Below are positions 1-7,962 of a stretch of DNA of 64,000 bases, piece after piece. How positions within the stretch are numbered: the stretch's first letter is position 1; each line of letters starts with the position of its first letter. Source of the stretch: JBBPZA01 sp963728925 (GTDB lineage Bacteria; Actinomycetota; Thermoleophilia; Solirubrobacterales; Solirubrobacteraceae). The stretch lies in contig CAVSMB010000004.1 of NCBI GenBank assembly GCA_963728925.1, positions 1 to 64,000 on the forward strand, written 5' to 3'. A program made the translations under genes and the position numbers. The notes under the pieces are model-generated. The model worked only from the letters and a program-made list of their open reading frames with translations. It was not told where the DNA came from and ran no database searches.

Positions 1-95
1 GTCTGTAGCGTTGAACGAGAATCAGCTAAGAAGCTTCGCCGCCACTTTCGCCCTCCCGCGGCGTTGTAGCTGCGAGCCACCGGCTCGGAGACCGC

Positions 96-926
96 ATGAC
101 ATCGCCCCTGCGACAGCCTGCCGATGGTTTCAGCGCGCTGCCGGCGCCACCTGCGACGGCGCCCGAGTCCGTGCCGATCCTCGGTATCCCGCTCGCCCTG
201 ACCGACTACGAGGGCAGCATGGACCACATGGACGCGGCGATCTCGCGCAGCGAGCGGATCATGGTGTCCGCGGCCGCCGTGCACCTCGTGATGGTCAGCC
301 AGGAGCGCCCCGAGATCCGCGAAGCGGCCCTGCGGAGCTTCAACGTCGCCGACGGCCAGCCGCTGGTCTGGGCCATGCGCTCGCTCGGCCACGAGGCGTC
401 GCGCGTCTACGGGCCGACGTTGATGCTGCGCTACTGCGAGCGCTGCGCCGAGCAGGGAACGAGGGTCTTCCTCTACGGCGGTCGCAACCGGGGCGCGCTC
501 GTCCAGCTGGTCGACAGCCTGCGCCGCCGCTTCCCGGGCATCCGGATCGTCGGCGGCCACTCGCCGCCCTTCAGGCCCTCGACCGAGGACGAGACGGAGG
601 CCATCATCGCCGAGATCAACGGGTCGGGCGCCGACGTCGTGTGGGTCGGGGTCGGCCAGCCCAAGCAGGAGGAGTGGATGGCGGCGATGCGCGACCGGCT
701 CGACGCGCCGGTCCTCATCGGCGTGGGCGCGGCGTTCGACTTCCACGCCGGCCTGGTGCCCCAGGCGCCCGCCTGGATGCAGCGCGGCGGCCTGGAGTGG
801 GCCTACCGGCTCGTCCAGGAGCCCCGCCGCCTGTGGCGCCGCTACGCGCGCTACAACCCGCGTTTCGTGGTCGGGTTCTCGCGCCAATGGGCGCGTGAGC
901 GGCTCCGCCGCAGCCGCTCACGCTAG
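96..926 (+). CDS. WecG/TagA/CpsF-family glycosyltransferase (GT26)
   Basis: Transfers a sugar (N-acetylmannosamine or mannosaminuronate in characterised members) to a lipid-linked acceptor at the inner face of the membrane. The 276-residue product has the GT26 layout: the acidic NVADGQPLVW segment at residues 83-92, the GAAFDFHAG segment, and the basic C-terminus with EWAYRLVQEPRRLWRRY that holds these enzymes at the membrane. ATG is preceded by CGGAG about five bases upstream. It is the first of four co-directional genes; the next starts 15 bases after its stop. The family is secure; donor and acceptor are not readable. Bases 1-95 upstream hold no gene that I can support. Confidence 0.9.
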   Translation: MTSPLRQPADGFSALPAPPATAPESVPILGIPLALTDYEGSMDHMDAAISRSERIMVSAAAVHLVMVSQERPEIREAALRSFNVADGQPLVWAMRSLGHEASRVYGPTLMLRYCERCAEQGTRVFLYGGRNRGALVQLVDSLRRRFPGIRIVGGHSPPFRPSTEDETEAIIAEINGSGADVVWVGVGQPKQEEWMAAMRDRLDAPVLIGVGAAFDFHAGLVPQAPAWMQRGGLEWAYRLVQEPRRLWRRYARYNPRFVVGFSRQWARERLRRSRSR

Positions 927-941
927 CCTGCCCCGCGTTCC

Positions 942-2198
942 ATGACCCACGACGTCTCGATCATCGGCCTCGGGAGGGTCGGCCTTCCGCTCGCGCTGAG
1001 CTTCGCCGACCGCGGCCTGCGCGTGCTCGGGATCGACAAGGACCCCGAGCGCCTGGACGCCGTCCGCGCCGGGCGCATGCCGTTCAAAGAGACGGGCACC
1101 GACGAGCTCATCGAGCGAGTGTGCACCAGCGGTCGCCTCGAGCTCAGCTCGCGCGTGGTCGACGCCGCGCGCGCCGAGCACATCGTCATCACGCTCGGCA
1201 CGCCGTCGATGTCGCACATCGAGATCGACATGCGCGACATCCGCTCGGCCCTGGACGACCTCCTGCCCGTGCTCGAGCCGGGCCACTCCCTGATCCTGCG
1301 CTCGACCGTCGGCCCGGGGACGACCGACTTCGTGGCGGGCTACCTGGCCAAGCAGCGCGGGTTCGAGGTGGACACGGAGCTCTATGTGGCCCACGCCCCC
1401 GAGCGCATCGCCGCCGGCCGCTTCCTCGAGGAGATCGAGACGCTGCCCTGCATCGTCGGCGCCGTCGGGCCGGAGTCCGGCGACCGCGTGGCCCGGCTGT
1501 TCTCGGTCTTCGGCGCGCCGATCGTGCAGACAACGCCGGTCCAAGCCGAGCTCGCGAAGATCTGGACGAACATCCTGCGCTATGCGCAGTTCGCGCTCCC
1601 GAACCTCCTGATGATGGACTGCGAGAGCTACGGCGCGAACGTCTTCGAGGTCATCGACCTCATCAACGAGGACTACCCGCGCGGCGGCATCGCGCAGCCC
1701 GGCTTCACGGCGGGAAGCTGCCTGCGCAAGGACTTCGCCTTCTCGGAGGAGCGCTCCAACGCGCCGGGGATGCTGCTCGGCGTGTCGCGAGTCAACGAGT
1801 CGCTGCCGTTGTTCGTCGTCGAGGGCATCAAGCGGCGCACCGCCGGGCTGGCCAACAAGAAGGTCGCGGTCCTCGGCCTCGCCTTCAAGCGCGACACCGA
1901 CGACGAGCGCGACTCGCTCGCCCACAAGGTCGTCCGCATGCTGGAGCGCGAGCTTGCCGACGTGGCGGTGCACGACCCGCACGTGCTCGAGCCGACGCAG
2001 AGCTTCGAGGAGGCGATCCTCGACGCCGACGTCGTCGTGGTGGCCACCAATCACTCCGCCTACTCAACACCGGAGTCGCTGCGAACGATCATCGACAGCG
2101 CACGCCACGACTGCCTCGTGGTCGATCCCTGGAACGCCTTCGGCCACGCGCAGGTCTTCGCCTTCGCCTCCGAGGTCTCGGTTCTCGCCAGAGCATGA
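942..2198 (+). CDS. UDP-glucose/GDP-mannose dehydrogenase family protein (nucleotide-sugar dehydrogenase)
   Basis: Oxidises a nucleotide sugar to its uronic acid using two NAD molecules. The 418-residue protein shows an N-terminal Rossmann nucleotide site (IGLGRVGLPLA, residues 8-18), the HAPERIAAG segment typical of the family, the catalytic cysteine in GSCLRKDFAF (about residue 260), and a C-terminal UDP-binding Rossmann domain beginning near NKKVAVLGLAFK. The HAPER-type signature and the position next to a GT26 gene resemble the UDP-N-acetylmannosamine dehydrogenase (WecC) branch more than UDP-glucose dehydrogenase, but substrate is inferred. Its stop overlaps the next start (ATGA), so translation is probably coupled. 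Confidence 0.9.
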   Translation: MTHDVSIIGLGRVGLPLALSFADRGLRVLGIDKDPERLDAVRAGRMPFKETGTDELIERVCTSGRLELSSRVVDAARAEHIVITLGTPSMSHIEIDMRDIRSALDDLLPVLEPGHSLILRSTVGPGTTDFVAGYLAKQRGFEVDTELYVAHAPERIAAGRFLEEIETLPCIVGAVGPESGDRVARLFSVFGAPIVQTTPVQAELAKIWTNILRYAQFALPNLLMMDCESYGANVFEVIDLINEDYPRGGIAQPGFTAGSCLRKDFAFSEERSNAPGMLLGVSRVNESLPLFVVEGIKRRTAGLANKKVAVLGLAFKRDTDDERDSLAHKVVRMLERELADVAVHDPHVLEPTQSFEEAILDADVVVVATNHSAYSTPESLRTIIDSARHDCLVVDPWNAFGHAQVFAFASEVSVLARA

Positions 2199-3169
2199 AC
2201 CGCGTGCTGGTCACCGGCGGCGCGGGCACGATCGGCTCGGCGGTCGTTCGGCGGCTGCTGCGCGATCCGGGCTTCGAGGTCCGCGTCTCCGACCAGCGCG
2301 AGCCGCCCCAGTGGATGCGCGAGGGCTGCGAGATCCACACGGGCGACCTGCGCGACCTGGGCGTCGCGCGCGAGGCGACCTCGGGGGCCAGCCACGTGAT
2401 CCACCTCGCGGCGATCGTCGGGGGGATCGCGAACTTCCACCGCCTACCCCACACCCTCACCGAGGTGAACGCCGCGCTCTACAACGCGGTGATCCGCGCC
2501 GCCCTGGACCACGACGTCGAGCGCTTCACCTACGTCTCGAGCTCGATGGTCTTCGAGCGGGCGACGGAGTTCCCCACCACCGAGGAGCACATCCTCGAGT
2601 GCCCGGCGCCGCGCTCGGCCTACGGCTTCTCCAAGCTGACCGGCGAGGTCTACTGCCGCGCTGCCGCCGACGAGCACGGCCTGCGCTTCACGATCTGCCG
2701 GCCGTTCAACGCCTACGGGCCGGGTGAGCTGCCCGACGACGAGCCCGGGATCGCCCACGCGGTGCCCGACCTCATCGCCAAGGTCCTCGCGGGCCGCCGT
2801 CCGTTGCCGATCTTCGGGTCGGGCGAGCAGACGCGCACGCTGACCCACGTCGACGACATCGCCGACGGGATCGTCACCGCGATGGCCTCCCCGGCCGGCG
2901 AGGGCGAGGACTTCAACGTGTCGGCCTCCCAGGAGCTCAGCGTGGCCGAGATCGCGCGCATCGTGTGGGAGGCCTGTGGCCGGCCGGCCGAGGAGCTCGA
3001 GCTCGAGCACCTGCCGAGCTTCGAGGTCGACGTGCAGCGCCGCTGGCCCTCGGTCGAGAAGGCGCGTCGTCTGCTTGGCTGGGAGGCTCGCATCGGCGTT
3101 CGCGAGGGGATCGCCAGGACCGTCGAGTGGCTGCGCGAGCGCGTGCCGGCGCCCGAGACGGCGCGATGA
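2195..3169 (+). CDS. NAD-dependent epimerase/dehydratase (extended SDR)
   Basis: Sugar-nucleotide epimerase or dehydratase of 324 residues. The N-terminus has the SDR glycine motif TGGAGTIG; the catalytic pair is in YGFSK (Tyr at about residue 143) with an upstream SSSMVF serine stretch, and RPFNAYGPGE is the usual substrate-loop signature. The GGIANFHRLPHT segment recalls GDP-mannose 3,5-epimerase-like enzymes, which would suit the adjacent GDP-mannose dehydratase, but this is only a resemblance. It overlaps the genes on both sides by ATGA (2195-2198 and 3166-3169), so it sits inside a tight operon. Confidence 0.88.
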   Translation: MNRVLVTGGAGTIGSAVVRRLLRDPGFEVRVSDQREPPQWMREGCEIHTGDLRDLGVAREATSGASHVIHLAAIVGGIANFHRLPHTLTEVNAALYNAVIRAALDHDVERFTYVSSSMVFERATEFPTTEEHILECPAPRSAYGFSKLTGEVYCRAAADEHGLRFTICRPFNAYGPGELPDDEPGIAHAVPDLIAKVLAGRRPLPIFGSGEQTRTLTHVDDIADGIVTAMASPAGEGEDFNVSASQELSVAEIARIVWEACGRPAEELELEHLPSFEVDVQRRWPSVEKARRLLGWEARIGVREGIARTVEWLRERVPAPETAR

Positions 3170-4164
3170 GCGCGCGGCGTGCGCTCGTCACCGGGGTGAC
3201 CGGCCAGGACGGGTCCTACCTGGCCGAGCTGCTGCTCGAGAAGGGCTATGAGGTGCACGGGATGGTGCGGCGCTCCTCGACCGAGACCTTCGAGCGCATC
3301 GAGCACCTGCGCGACCGCCTCGTGCTGCACCAGGGCGACCTGCTCGACCAGCGCTCGCTCGTCGACGCGCTGCGGGCCGCGCGGCCCCAGGAGGTCTACA
3401 ACCTCGCGGCCATGTCCTTCGTCGCCGCCTCGTGGGTCCAGCCCACGCTGACCGCCGAGTTCACCGGCGTCGGGGTCACACGGCTGCTCGAGGCGGTGCG
3501 CGAGGTGTGTCCCGAGGCCCGCTTCTACCAGGCCTCCTCGAGCGAGATGTTCGGCAAGGTGCGCGAGGTCCCGCAGACCGAGGCGACGCCCTTCTACCCG
3601 CGCTCGCCCTACGGGGTGGCCAAGGCCTACGGCCATCACATCACGGTGAACTACCGCGAGTCCTACGACCTGCACGCCACGTCGGGGATCCTCTTCAACC
3701 ACGAGTCGCCGCGTCGCGGGCTCGAGTTCGTCACGCGCAAGATCACCTGGCACGCGGCGGCGATCCGGCTCGGGCTGGCGGACGAGCTGGCCCTCGGCAA
3801 CCTCGACGCAGAGCGCGACTGGGGGTACGCGAAGGACTACGTGGAGGCGATGTGGCGGATGCTGCGGCGCGACGAGCCCGACGACTTCGTCATCGCGACG
3901 GGTGAGGCGCACTCGGTGCGCGAATGCGTCGAGATCGCCTTCGATCACGCAGGCGTCGACGTCGAGAGCCACGTCGTCGTCGATCCCGCCTTCCTGAGGC
4001 CCGCCGAGGTCGACCACCTGATCGGCGATGCCTCCAAGGCTCGGCGGCTGCTCGGCTGGCAGCCGTCCACGAGCTTCGAGGCGCTCGTCCGGCTCATGGT
4101 CGATGCCGACCACGCCGTCCTGCAGGGCAGGACGCCGGTCGACGCGTCGCGCACGCTTCCCTAG
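3166..4164 (+). CDS. gmd: GDP-mannose 4,6-dehydratase
   Basis: Converts GDP-mannose to GDP-4-keto-6-deoxymannose, the precursor of GDP-rhamnose, GDP-fucose and related 6-deoxy sugars. Recognised by TGVTGQDGSYLAELLLEKGY at the N-terminus, the MVRRSS NADP-binding arginines, the ASSSEMFGKV strand, YGVAK (Tyr at about residue 149), NHESPRRG, and RDWGYAKDYVEAMW near the C-terminus. All are hallmark Gmd stretches; length (332 aa) is normal. ATG overlaps the upstream stop. It ends the plus-strand operon, and its TAG stop shares the palindrome CTAG (4161-4164) with the convergent gene. No fucose synthetase or reductase lies directly beside it, so the final sugar is unknown. Confidence 0.95.
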   Translation: MSARRALVTGVTGQDGSYLAELLLEKGYEVHGMVRRSSTETFERIEHLRDRLVLHQGDLLDQRSLVDALRAARPQEVYNLAAMSFVAASWVQPTLTAEFTGVGVTRLLEAVREVCPEARFYQASSSEMFGKVREVPQTEATPFYPRSPYGVAKAYGHHITVNYRESYDLHATSGILFNHESPRRGLEFVTRKITWHAAAIRLGLADELALGNLDAERDWGYAKDYVEAMWRMLRRDEPDDFVIATGEAHSVRECVEIAFDHAGVDVESHVVVDPAFLRPAEVDHLIGDASKARRLLGWQPSTSFEALVRLMVDADHAVLQGRTPVDASRTLP

Positions 4165-5282
4165 CTCCGCCGGTGCTCCGCCGCGCTGTACGCCTCGCGC
4201 AGCGCGCCGGCGACCACGGAGGGCGCGCAGCGCTCGCGGACGGCGGCGAGGCCCTCACGGCCCGCGTCCGCGTCGCCGTAGCGACGACCGATCGCCTCGG
4301 CCAGCGCCGCAGCGTCGCCGGGCGGCACGAGCCCGCTCTCGGCGACGAGCTCCGCAAGCGCACCGGCGCGCGAGGCGACGACCGGCACCCCGGCCGCCAT
4401 CGCCTCCGCAGCGGCGAGGCCGAAGGTCTCCGCTCCCCGCGACGGGACGATCGCCAGGGCCGCCCCGCGCCGCAGCGTCGCGAGCTCCGCTGCGGGGACG
4501 CGGCCGAGGAAGCGCGCCGCGCCCCTCGCGCGCTCGCGCACGGCGGCCGCTTCCGGCCCGTCGCCGCAGACGACGAGCGGCACGTCGGCTCGCGCGCACG
4601 CCTCGACGGCCACCTCGGCGCCCTTCTCGGGCGCGAGGCGCGAGGCGAGCAGCGCGTAGCGGCCGTCGGCCGCGCGGGAGTCCCCGGCGAGGTCGCGGAC
4701 CACGTGGGGCACGATGCTGACGCGGTCGCCGAGCGGCGCCCCCAGCTCGCGCAGGCGATCGTGGGCGAAGCGGCTCGGGAGCACGAAGCGGTCGGCGCGC
4801 GCCGCGAGGCGGCGCTGGGAGAGCGCCAGCCCGGCGCCGTAGGCGAGGGCCTCGGACGCCGGCCCGCGACAGCGCAGCGCGACCCCGGGTCTCGTGTCCA
4901 CCCCGTGGCAGCGCGTGCAGTCCTCGCCGCGGGTGAAGCACGTCGCGACCGCGCACACGAGGCGGTAGTTGTGCAGGTGGACGACGACGCGCGCGCCGGC
5001 GTCGCGCGCCGCCGCCAGCGCGCGCCAGCCGAAGGCCGGCGAGAGGTTGTGGGCGTGGACCAGACGCGCGCCCGTCCGCCGCACCGCGGCGGCGACGTCG
5101 TCGGGGGCCAGACCGCCGCGAAGCAGCGCGACGGCGGCGCGTGCCCGGCCGAGCGTCGCCGAGTCGCGCTCCAGGAGCTCGACCTCCTCACCCATGCGCT
5201 CGCGCGCGAGCCAGACGAGGTCCTGCACCGCGCGCTCCTCGCCGCCGGTGGTCCGGTAGCGGTTGTGGAGCACGAGGATCAT
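4161..5282 (-). CDS. Glycosyltransferase family 4 (GT-B fold)
   Basis: Retaining GT-B glycosyltransferase of 373 residues. The N-terminal acceptor domain contains LVHAHNLSP and the HNYRL segment followed by a short cysteine pair (CFTRGEDCTRCHG) often seen in this subfamily. The C-terminal donor domain has ASRLAPEKG, VVCGDGPE and the E-x7-E region ETFGLAAAEAMAAG. The open frame runs much further upstream but the natural start is ATG at 5282, which overlaps the stop of the upstream GT2 gene as ATGA. The two therefore form a coupled pair transcribed leftward from the divergent promoter near 6180. Confidence 0.87.
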   Translation of the reverse strand: MILVLHNRYRTTGGEERAVQDLVWLARERMGEEVELLERDSATLGRARAAVALLRGGLAPDDVAAAVRRTGARLVHAHNLSPAFGWRALAAARDAGARVVVHLHNYRLVCAVATCFTRGEDCTRCHGVDTRPGVALRCRGPASEALAYGAGLALSQRRLAARADRFVLPSRFAHDRLRELGAPLGDRVSIVPHVVRDLAGDSRAADGRYALLASRLAPEKGAEVAVEACARADVPLVVCGDGPEAAAVRERARGAARFLGRVPAAELATLRRGAALAIVPSRGAETFGLAAAEAMAAGVPVVASRAGALAELVAESGLVPPGDAAALAEAIGRRYGDADAGREGLAAVRERCAPSVVAGALREAYSAAEHRRS

Positions 5283-6172
5283 CGGCGGCCCACGAGCGGA
5301 GCCGCGAGCACCCCGGCGTTCTCGACGGCGCGCATCCCACGCTCCATCGCCGAGCGCCGATCGCCGCGCAGGACGGCGACGGGCGCACCGAGCGCCGAGC
5401 TGATGGCGTGGCGCGCGGCCAGCCGGGGGCTGCGCGCGCCCCGCAGGCCGAGCGTCGCGCCGTAGCGGAAGCGCCGCTGCAGCAGCCGGCGGGGATGCAG
5501 GCGCGCGGGCGCGACGACGTGCCACACGTAGGCGTCGGGGACGTAGCGGATCACGTAGCCCGCCCGGGCCAGCGCGCGCTGGGCCTCGTCCTCCTCGGAG
5601 AACCAGTCGCGGCCCGGACGGTGGCCGAATGCGGGGTCGAAGCCCCCGACCGCGCGCAGCGGGCCGCAGCGAAACGAGATGTTCGCGCCGTAGACCGTCC
5701 GCAGCGCGGGGTCGAGGTCGAGCGCGTGCGGCCCGTAGTCGACCATGCTGAGGGCCGGCAGCATCGCGTCGCTGAGCCACGACGGGCGCGGACCGGCGAA
5801 GCGCGGCCGCACCGGCCCGCCGACGCACGCGACGCGCTGCGCCGCCGCCTCCCACGCCGCCGCGAGCCGGCCCAGCCATCCCGGGCCGACGAGCGCATCG
5901 TCGTCGACGAAGGCAACCACCTCGTCGTCCTCGCATGCGGCGAGCGCGCGGTTCCGGGCGTGGGAGAGCCCCGGCCGCGGCTCACGCACGACCTCGACAC
6001 CCGGCAGGGCCGTCCTCGCGGCGCGGGCGAGACCGGCCGCGGCGACGTCGTCGAGCGCGCTGCAGACGAGCATCGCGCCGAGGCCACCCCCCTGCAGGGC
6101 GAGGGCGTCGAGGCACGCCTCAACCTCGCGCGGCTGACGGTTCGTGCACACGGCGACGCGGATGGTCGTCAC
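5279..6172 (-). CDS. Glycosyltransferase family 2 (GT-A fold)
   Basis: Inverting-type GT-A enzyme of 297 residues. The nucleotide-sugar domain opens with IRVAVCTNRQP, the metal-binding DxD equivalent is FVDDDALVG, and the region GFDPAFG...FSEEDEAQRAL matches the usual catalytic-base segment. The frame extends further upstream but that part translates the inverted repeat at 6213-6295. I choose GTG at 6172 because the alignable domain starts there and TACGGT lies seven bases upstream on this strand, a leaderless-promoter arrangement. It is coupled to the following GT4 gene. Confidence 0.85.
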   Translation of the reverse strand: MTTIRVAVCTNRQPREVEACLDALALQGGGLGAMLVCSALDDVAAAGLARAARTALPGVEVVREPRPGLSHARNRALAACEDDEVVAFVDDDALVGPGWLGRLAAAWEAAAQRVACVGGPVRPRFAGPRPSWLSDAMLPALSMVDYGPHALDLDPALRTVYGANISFRCGPLRAVGGFDPAFGHRPGRDWFSEEDEAQRALARAGYVIRYVPDAYVWHVVAPARLHPRRLLQRRFRYGATLGLRGARSPRLAARHAISSALGAPVAVLRGDRRSAMERGMRAVENAGVLAAPLVGRR

Positions 6173-6179
6173 GGCCCGC

Positions 6180-6185
6180 ACCGTA
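6180..6185 (-). promoter_or_regulatory. Putative -10 element (TACGGT) for leaderless transcript
   Basis: TACGGT on the minus strand ends seven bases before the GTG start at 6172. This matches the TANNNT-N6-9-start pattern repeated across the window. No convincing -35 was identified. Confidence 0.5.
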
Positions 6186-6212
6186 GTCGCTGGGCCCGAG
6201 GCCCTGGCTTTA

Positions 6213-6295
6213 GGGCCTGTCTCAGAACCCCCTCGCGGCCGGAAGAGACCGTCCCGCGGCCTCTTCCGACTCACGATGGGTTTCGAGACAGGCCC
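6213..6295. mobile_element. MITE-like hairpin element, IS5/IS427-type ends
   Basis: An 83-bp element with 18-bp terminal inverted repeats (16 of 18 match; 6213-6230 and 6278-6295), flanked on both sides by TA (6211-6212 and 6296-6297) as expected for a TA target duplication. A second inner palindrome is formed by CGGAAGAG and CTCTTCCG (about 6239-6268), so the whole could fold as one long hairpin. The ends (GGGCCTGTCTC) resemble those of the IS5-type element at 41594-42544 (GGGCGTATCTC). It has no coding capacity and occupies most of the 136-bp divergent promoter region. Confidence 0.75.
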
Positions 6296-6301
6296 TAAGC
6301 T
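6296..6301 (+). promoter_or_regulatory. Putative -10 element (TAAGCT) abutting the MITE
   Basis: TAAGCT ends seven bases before ATG 6309. Its first two bases are the TA that flanks the right end of the hairpin element, so any -35 region for this promoter must lie inside the element. Confidence 0.5.
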
Positions 6302-6308
6302 CCCTCGC

Positions 6309-7958
6309 ATGCCGTCGGCGTCGATCGTCGTCCCCACGCGCGCTCGGCCCGGCTACCTCGGGGTGACGCTGCGCTCCATCGTGCCCCAGGCCCGCGCGGC
6401 GGGGGCCGAGGTCATAGTCGTCGACGACGCCCGCGACCCGGTCTCCCGGGCGGTCGCCGCCGGGCACGGCGCGCGCTACCTCGCCCATCCCGTGCCGCAA
6501 GGGCCGAACGCCGCGCGCAACACCGGCCTCGACGCGGCGGGTGCGGACCTCGTCGTGTTCGTCGACGACGACGTCCGCGCCCCGGAGGGATGGCTGGCCG
6601 CGCTGCTCGCGGCGGCGGCGCAGCGGCCGGGCGACGAGGTGCTCGGCGGTCCGATCCGTGCGCGGCTCGAGGGCTTCCGCCACCGCACGTGCGGGCGCGA
6701 GGGCCCGCCGATCACCTACCTCGACCTCGGGGGCGAGGACCGCGAGGCGGACTTCGTGTGGAGCGCGAACATGGCGATCCGGCGCCGCGCGCTCGAGCGC
6801 GTCGGCCCGTTCGACGCGTCGCTTCAGATCTACGGCGACGAGGAGGACTGGCAGCGCCGGCACCGCGCGGCGGGCGGGCGCATCCGCTACGTCGCGGCGG
6901 CCGGCCTCGAGCACCGCCGGGCGCCGCGGGACGCGACGCTGGGCGCTCTCGCGCGCGCCGCGCGCCGCCGCGGCGCCAGCAGCCGCCGCTACGACGAGCG
7001 CAAGGGCACCGCCCCACCGCTGGCGTCCGAGCTGCGCGTGCTCGCCGGCTGCGCGCTTCACGCCGCGCGCTTTCGCTGCGCCTTCGGGATGCCGATGACC
7101 GCGGCGGCCTGGGGGCGCGTGGGCGAGGCGCTGCGACGGCGCGACGCCGCACGCACCGTCGAGGCGCCCTCCCCCGACGTCCTCTCCGGCTCGCGCGGCA
7201 CGCCGCGGCGCGGGCGCGCCATCGCCGCCGACCTCGCGCTGGACGGCGCGCTGCTCGCGCGCGCCGTGCCCTGGCGGCTCGACCGCGCCGCCGCCCGCGG
7301 ACCGCGGCGGCGGGTCCTCGCGCTCACCGTCGAGCGCCGCGAGGTGGCCAACCACCTCGCCGGCGTGCGGCGCGAGCTCGCCCGCTCGCACCACGACGTC
7401 GTGCTGCGCGCCGCGCACGCGGCCGGCGCGGGCAAGTTCGAGAACCTCAACGCGCTGCTGGCCGTCCAGCCGCCCACCGGCCGCGACTGGCTCGTGCTCG
7501 TCGACGACGACGTCGAGCTGCCGCGCGGCTTCCTGGATCGCTTCCTCTTCCTCGCCGAGCGCTTCGACCTCGCGCTCGCGATGCCCGCTCATCGTCACCG
7601 CTCGCACGCCGCGTGGGCGCTGACGCGGCGGGCGCCGCGGTCGCTCGTCCGCGAGACGCCGTGGGTGGAGATCGGGCCGGTCGTCGCCCTGCGGGCCGAC
7701 ACCTGGTCGCAGCTGCTGCCCTTCCCGCCGCTTCACATGGGCTGGGGTCTGGACGCCCACTGGGCGGCGCTCGCCCGCGCCAAGGGGTGGCGGGCCGGGA
7801 TCGTCGACGCGACGCCGATCCGCCACCTGCTACGGCCGATCGCCACCGGCTACGAGGCGCAGGCCGCGGTCGACGAGGCGCGGGCGTTCCTCGACGGCCG
7901 CCCCTACCTCTCGTCCGGGGAGAGCCAGCGCACGGTGGCGACGCACCTCACGTGGTGA
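6309..7958 (+). CDS. Two-domain GT2/GT-A glycosyltransferase
   Basis: A 549-residue protein with two GT-A-like domains. The first (residues 1-about 240) starts SIVVPTRARPG, has VVFVDDDVRAP as its DxD motif and FDASLQIYGDEEDWQRR as the catalytic segment. The second (about 335-549) has a weaker start but a clear LVLVDDDVELPRGFLDRF motif and MGWGLDAHW. The ATG at 6309 is chosen because the upstream part of the open frame translates the hairpin element, and TAAGCT lies seven bases before it. The enzyme could add two different residues or act as a polymerase; specificity is not visible. The next gene starts five bases after its stop. Confidence 0.83.
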   Translation: MPSASIVVPTRARPGYLGVTLRSIVPQARAAGAEVIVVDDARDPVSRAVAAGHGARYLAHPVPQGPNAARNTGLDAAGADLVVFVDDDVRAPEGWLAALLAAAAQRPGDEVLGGPIRARLEGFRHRTCGREGPPITYLDLGGEDREADFVWSANMAIRRRALERVGPFDASLQIYGDEEDWQRRHRAAGGRIRYVAAAGLEHRRAPRDATLGALARAARRRGASSRRYDERKGTAPPLASELRVLAGCALHAARFRCAFGMPMTAAAWGRVGEALRRRDAARTVEAPSPDVLSGSRGTPRRGRAIAADLALDGALLARAVPWRLDRAAARGPRRRVLALTVERREVANHLAGVRRELARSHHDVVLRAAHAAGAGKFENLNALLAVQPPTGRDWLVLVDDDVELPRGFLDRFLFLAERFDLALAMPAHRHRSHAAWALTRRAPRSLVRETPWVEIGPVVALRADTWSQLLPFPPLHMGWGLDAHWAALARAKGWRAGIVDATPIRHLLRPIATGYEAQAAVDEARAFLDGRPYLSSGESQRTVATHLTW

Positions 7959-7962
7959 GGCC

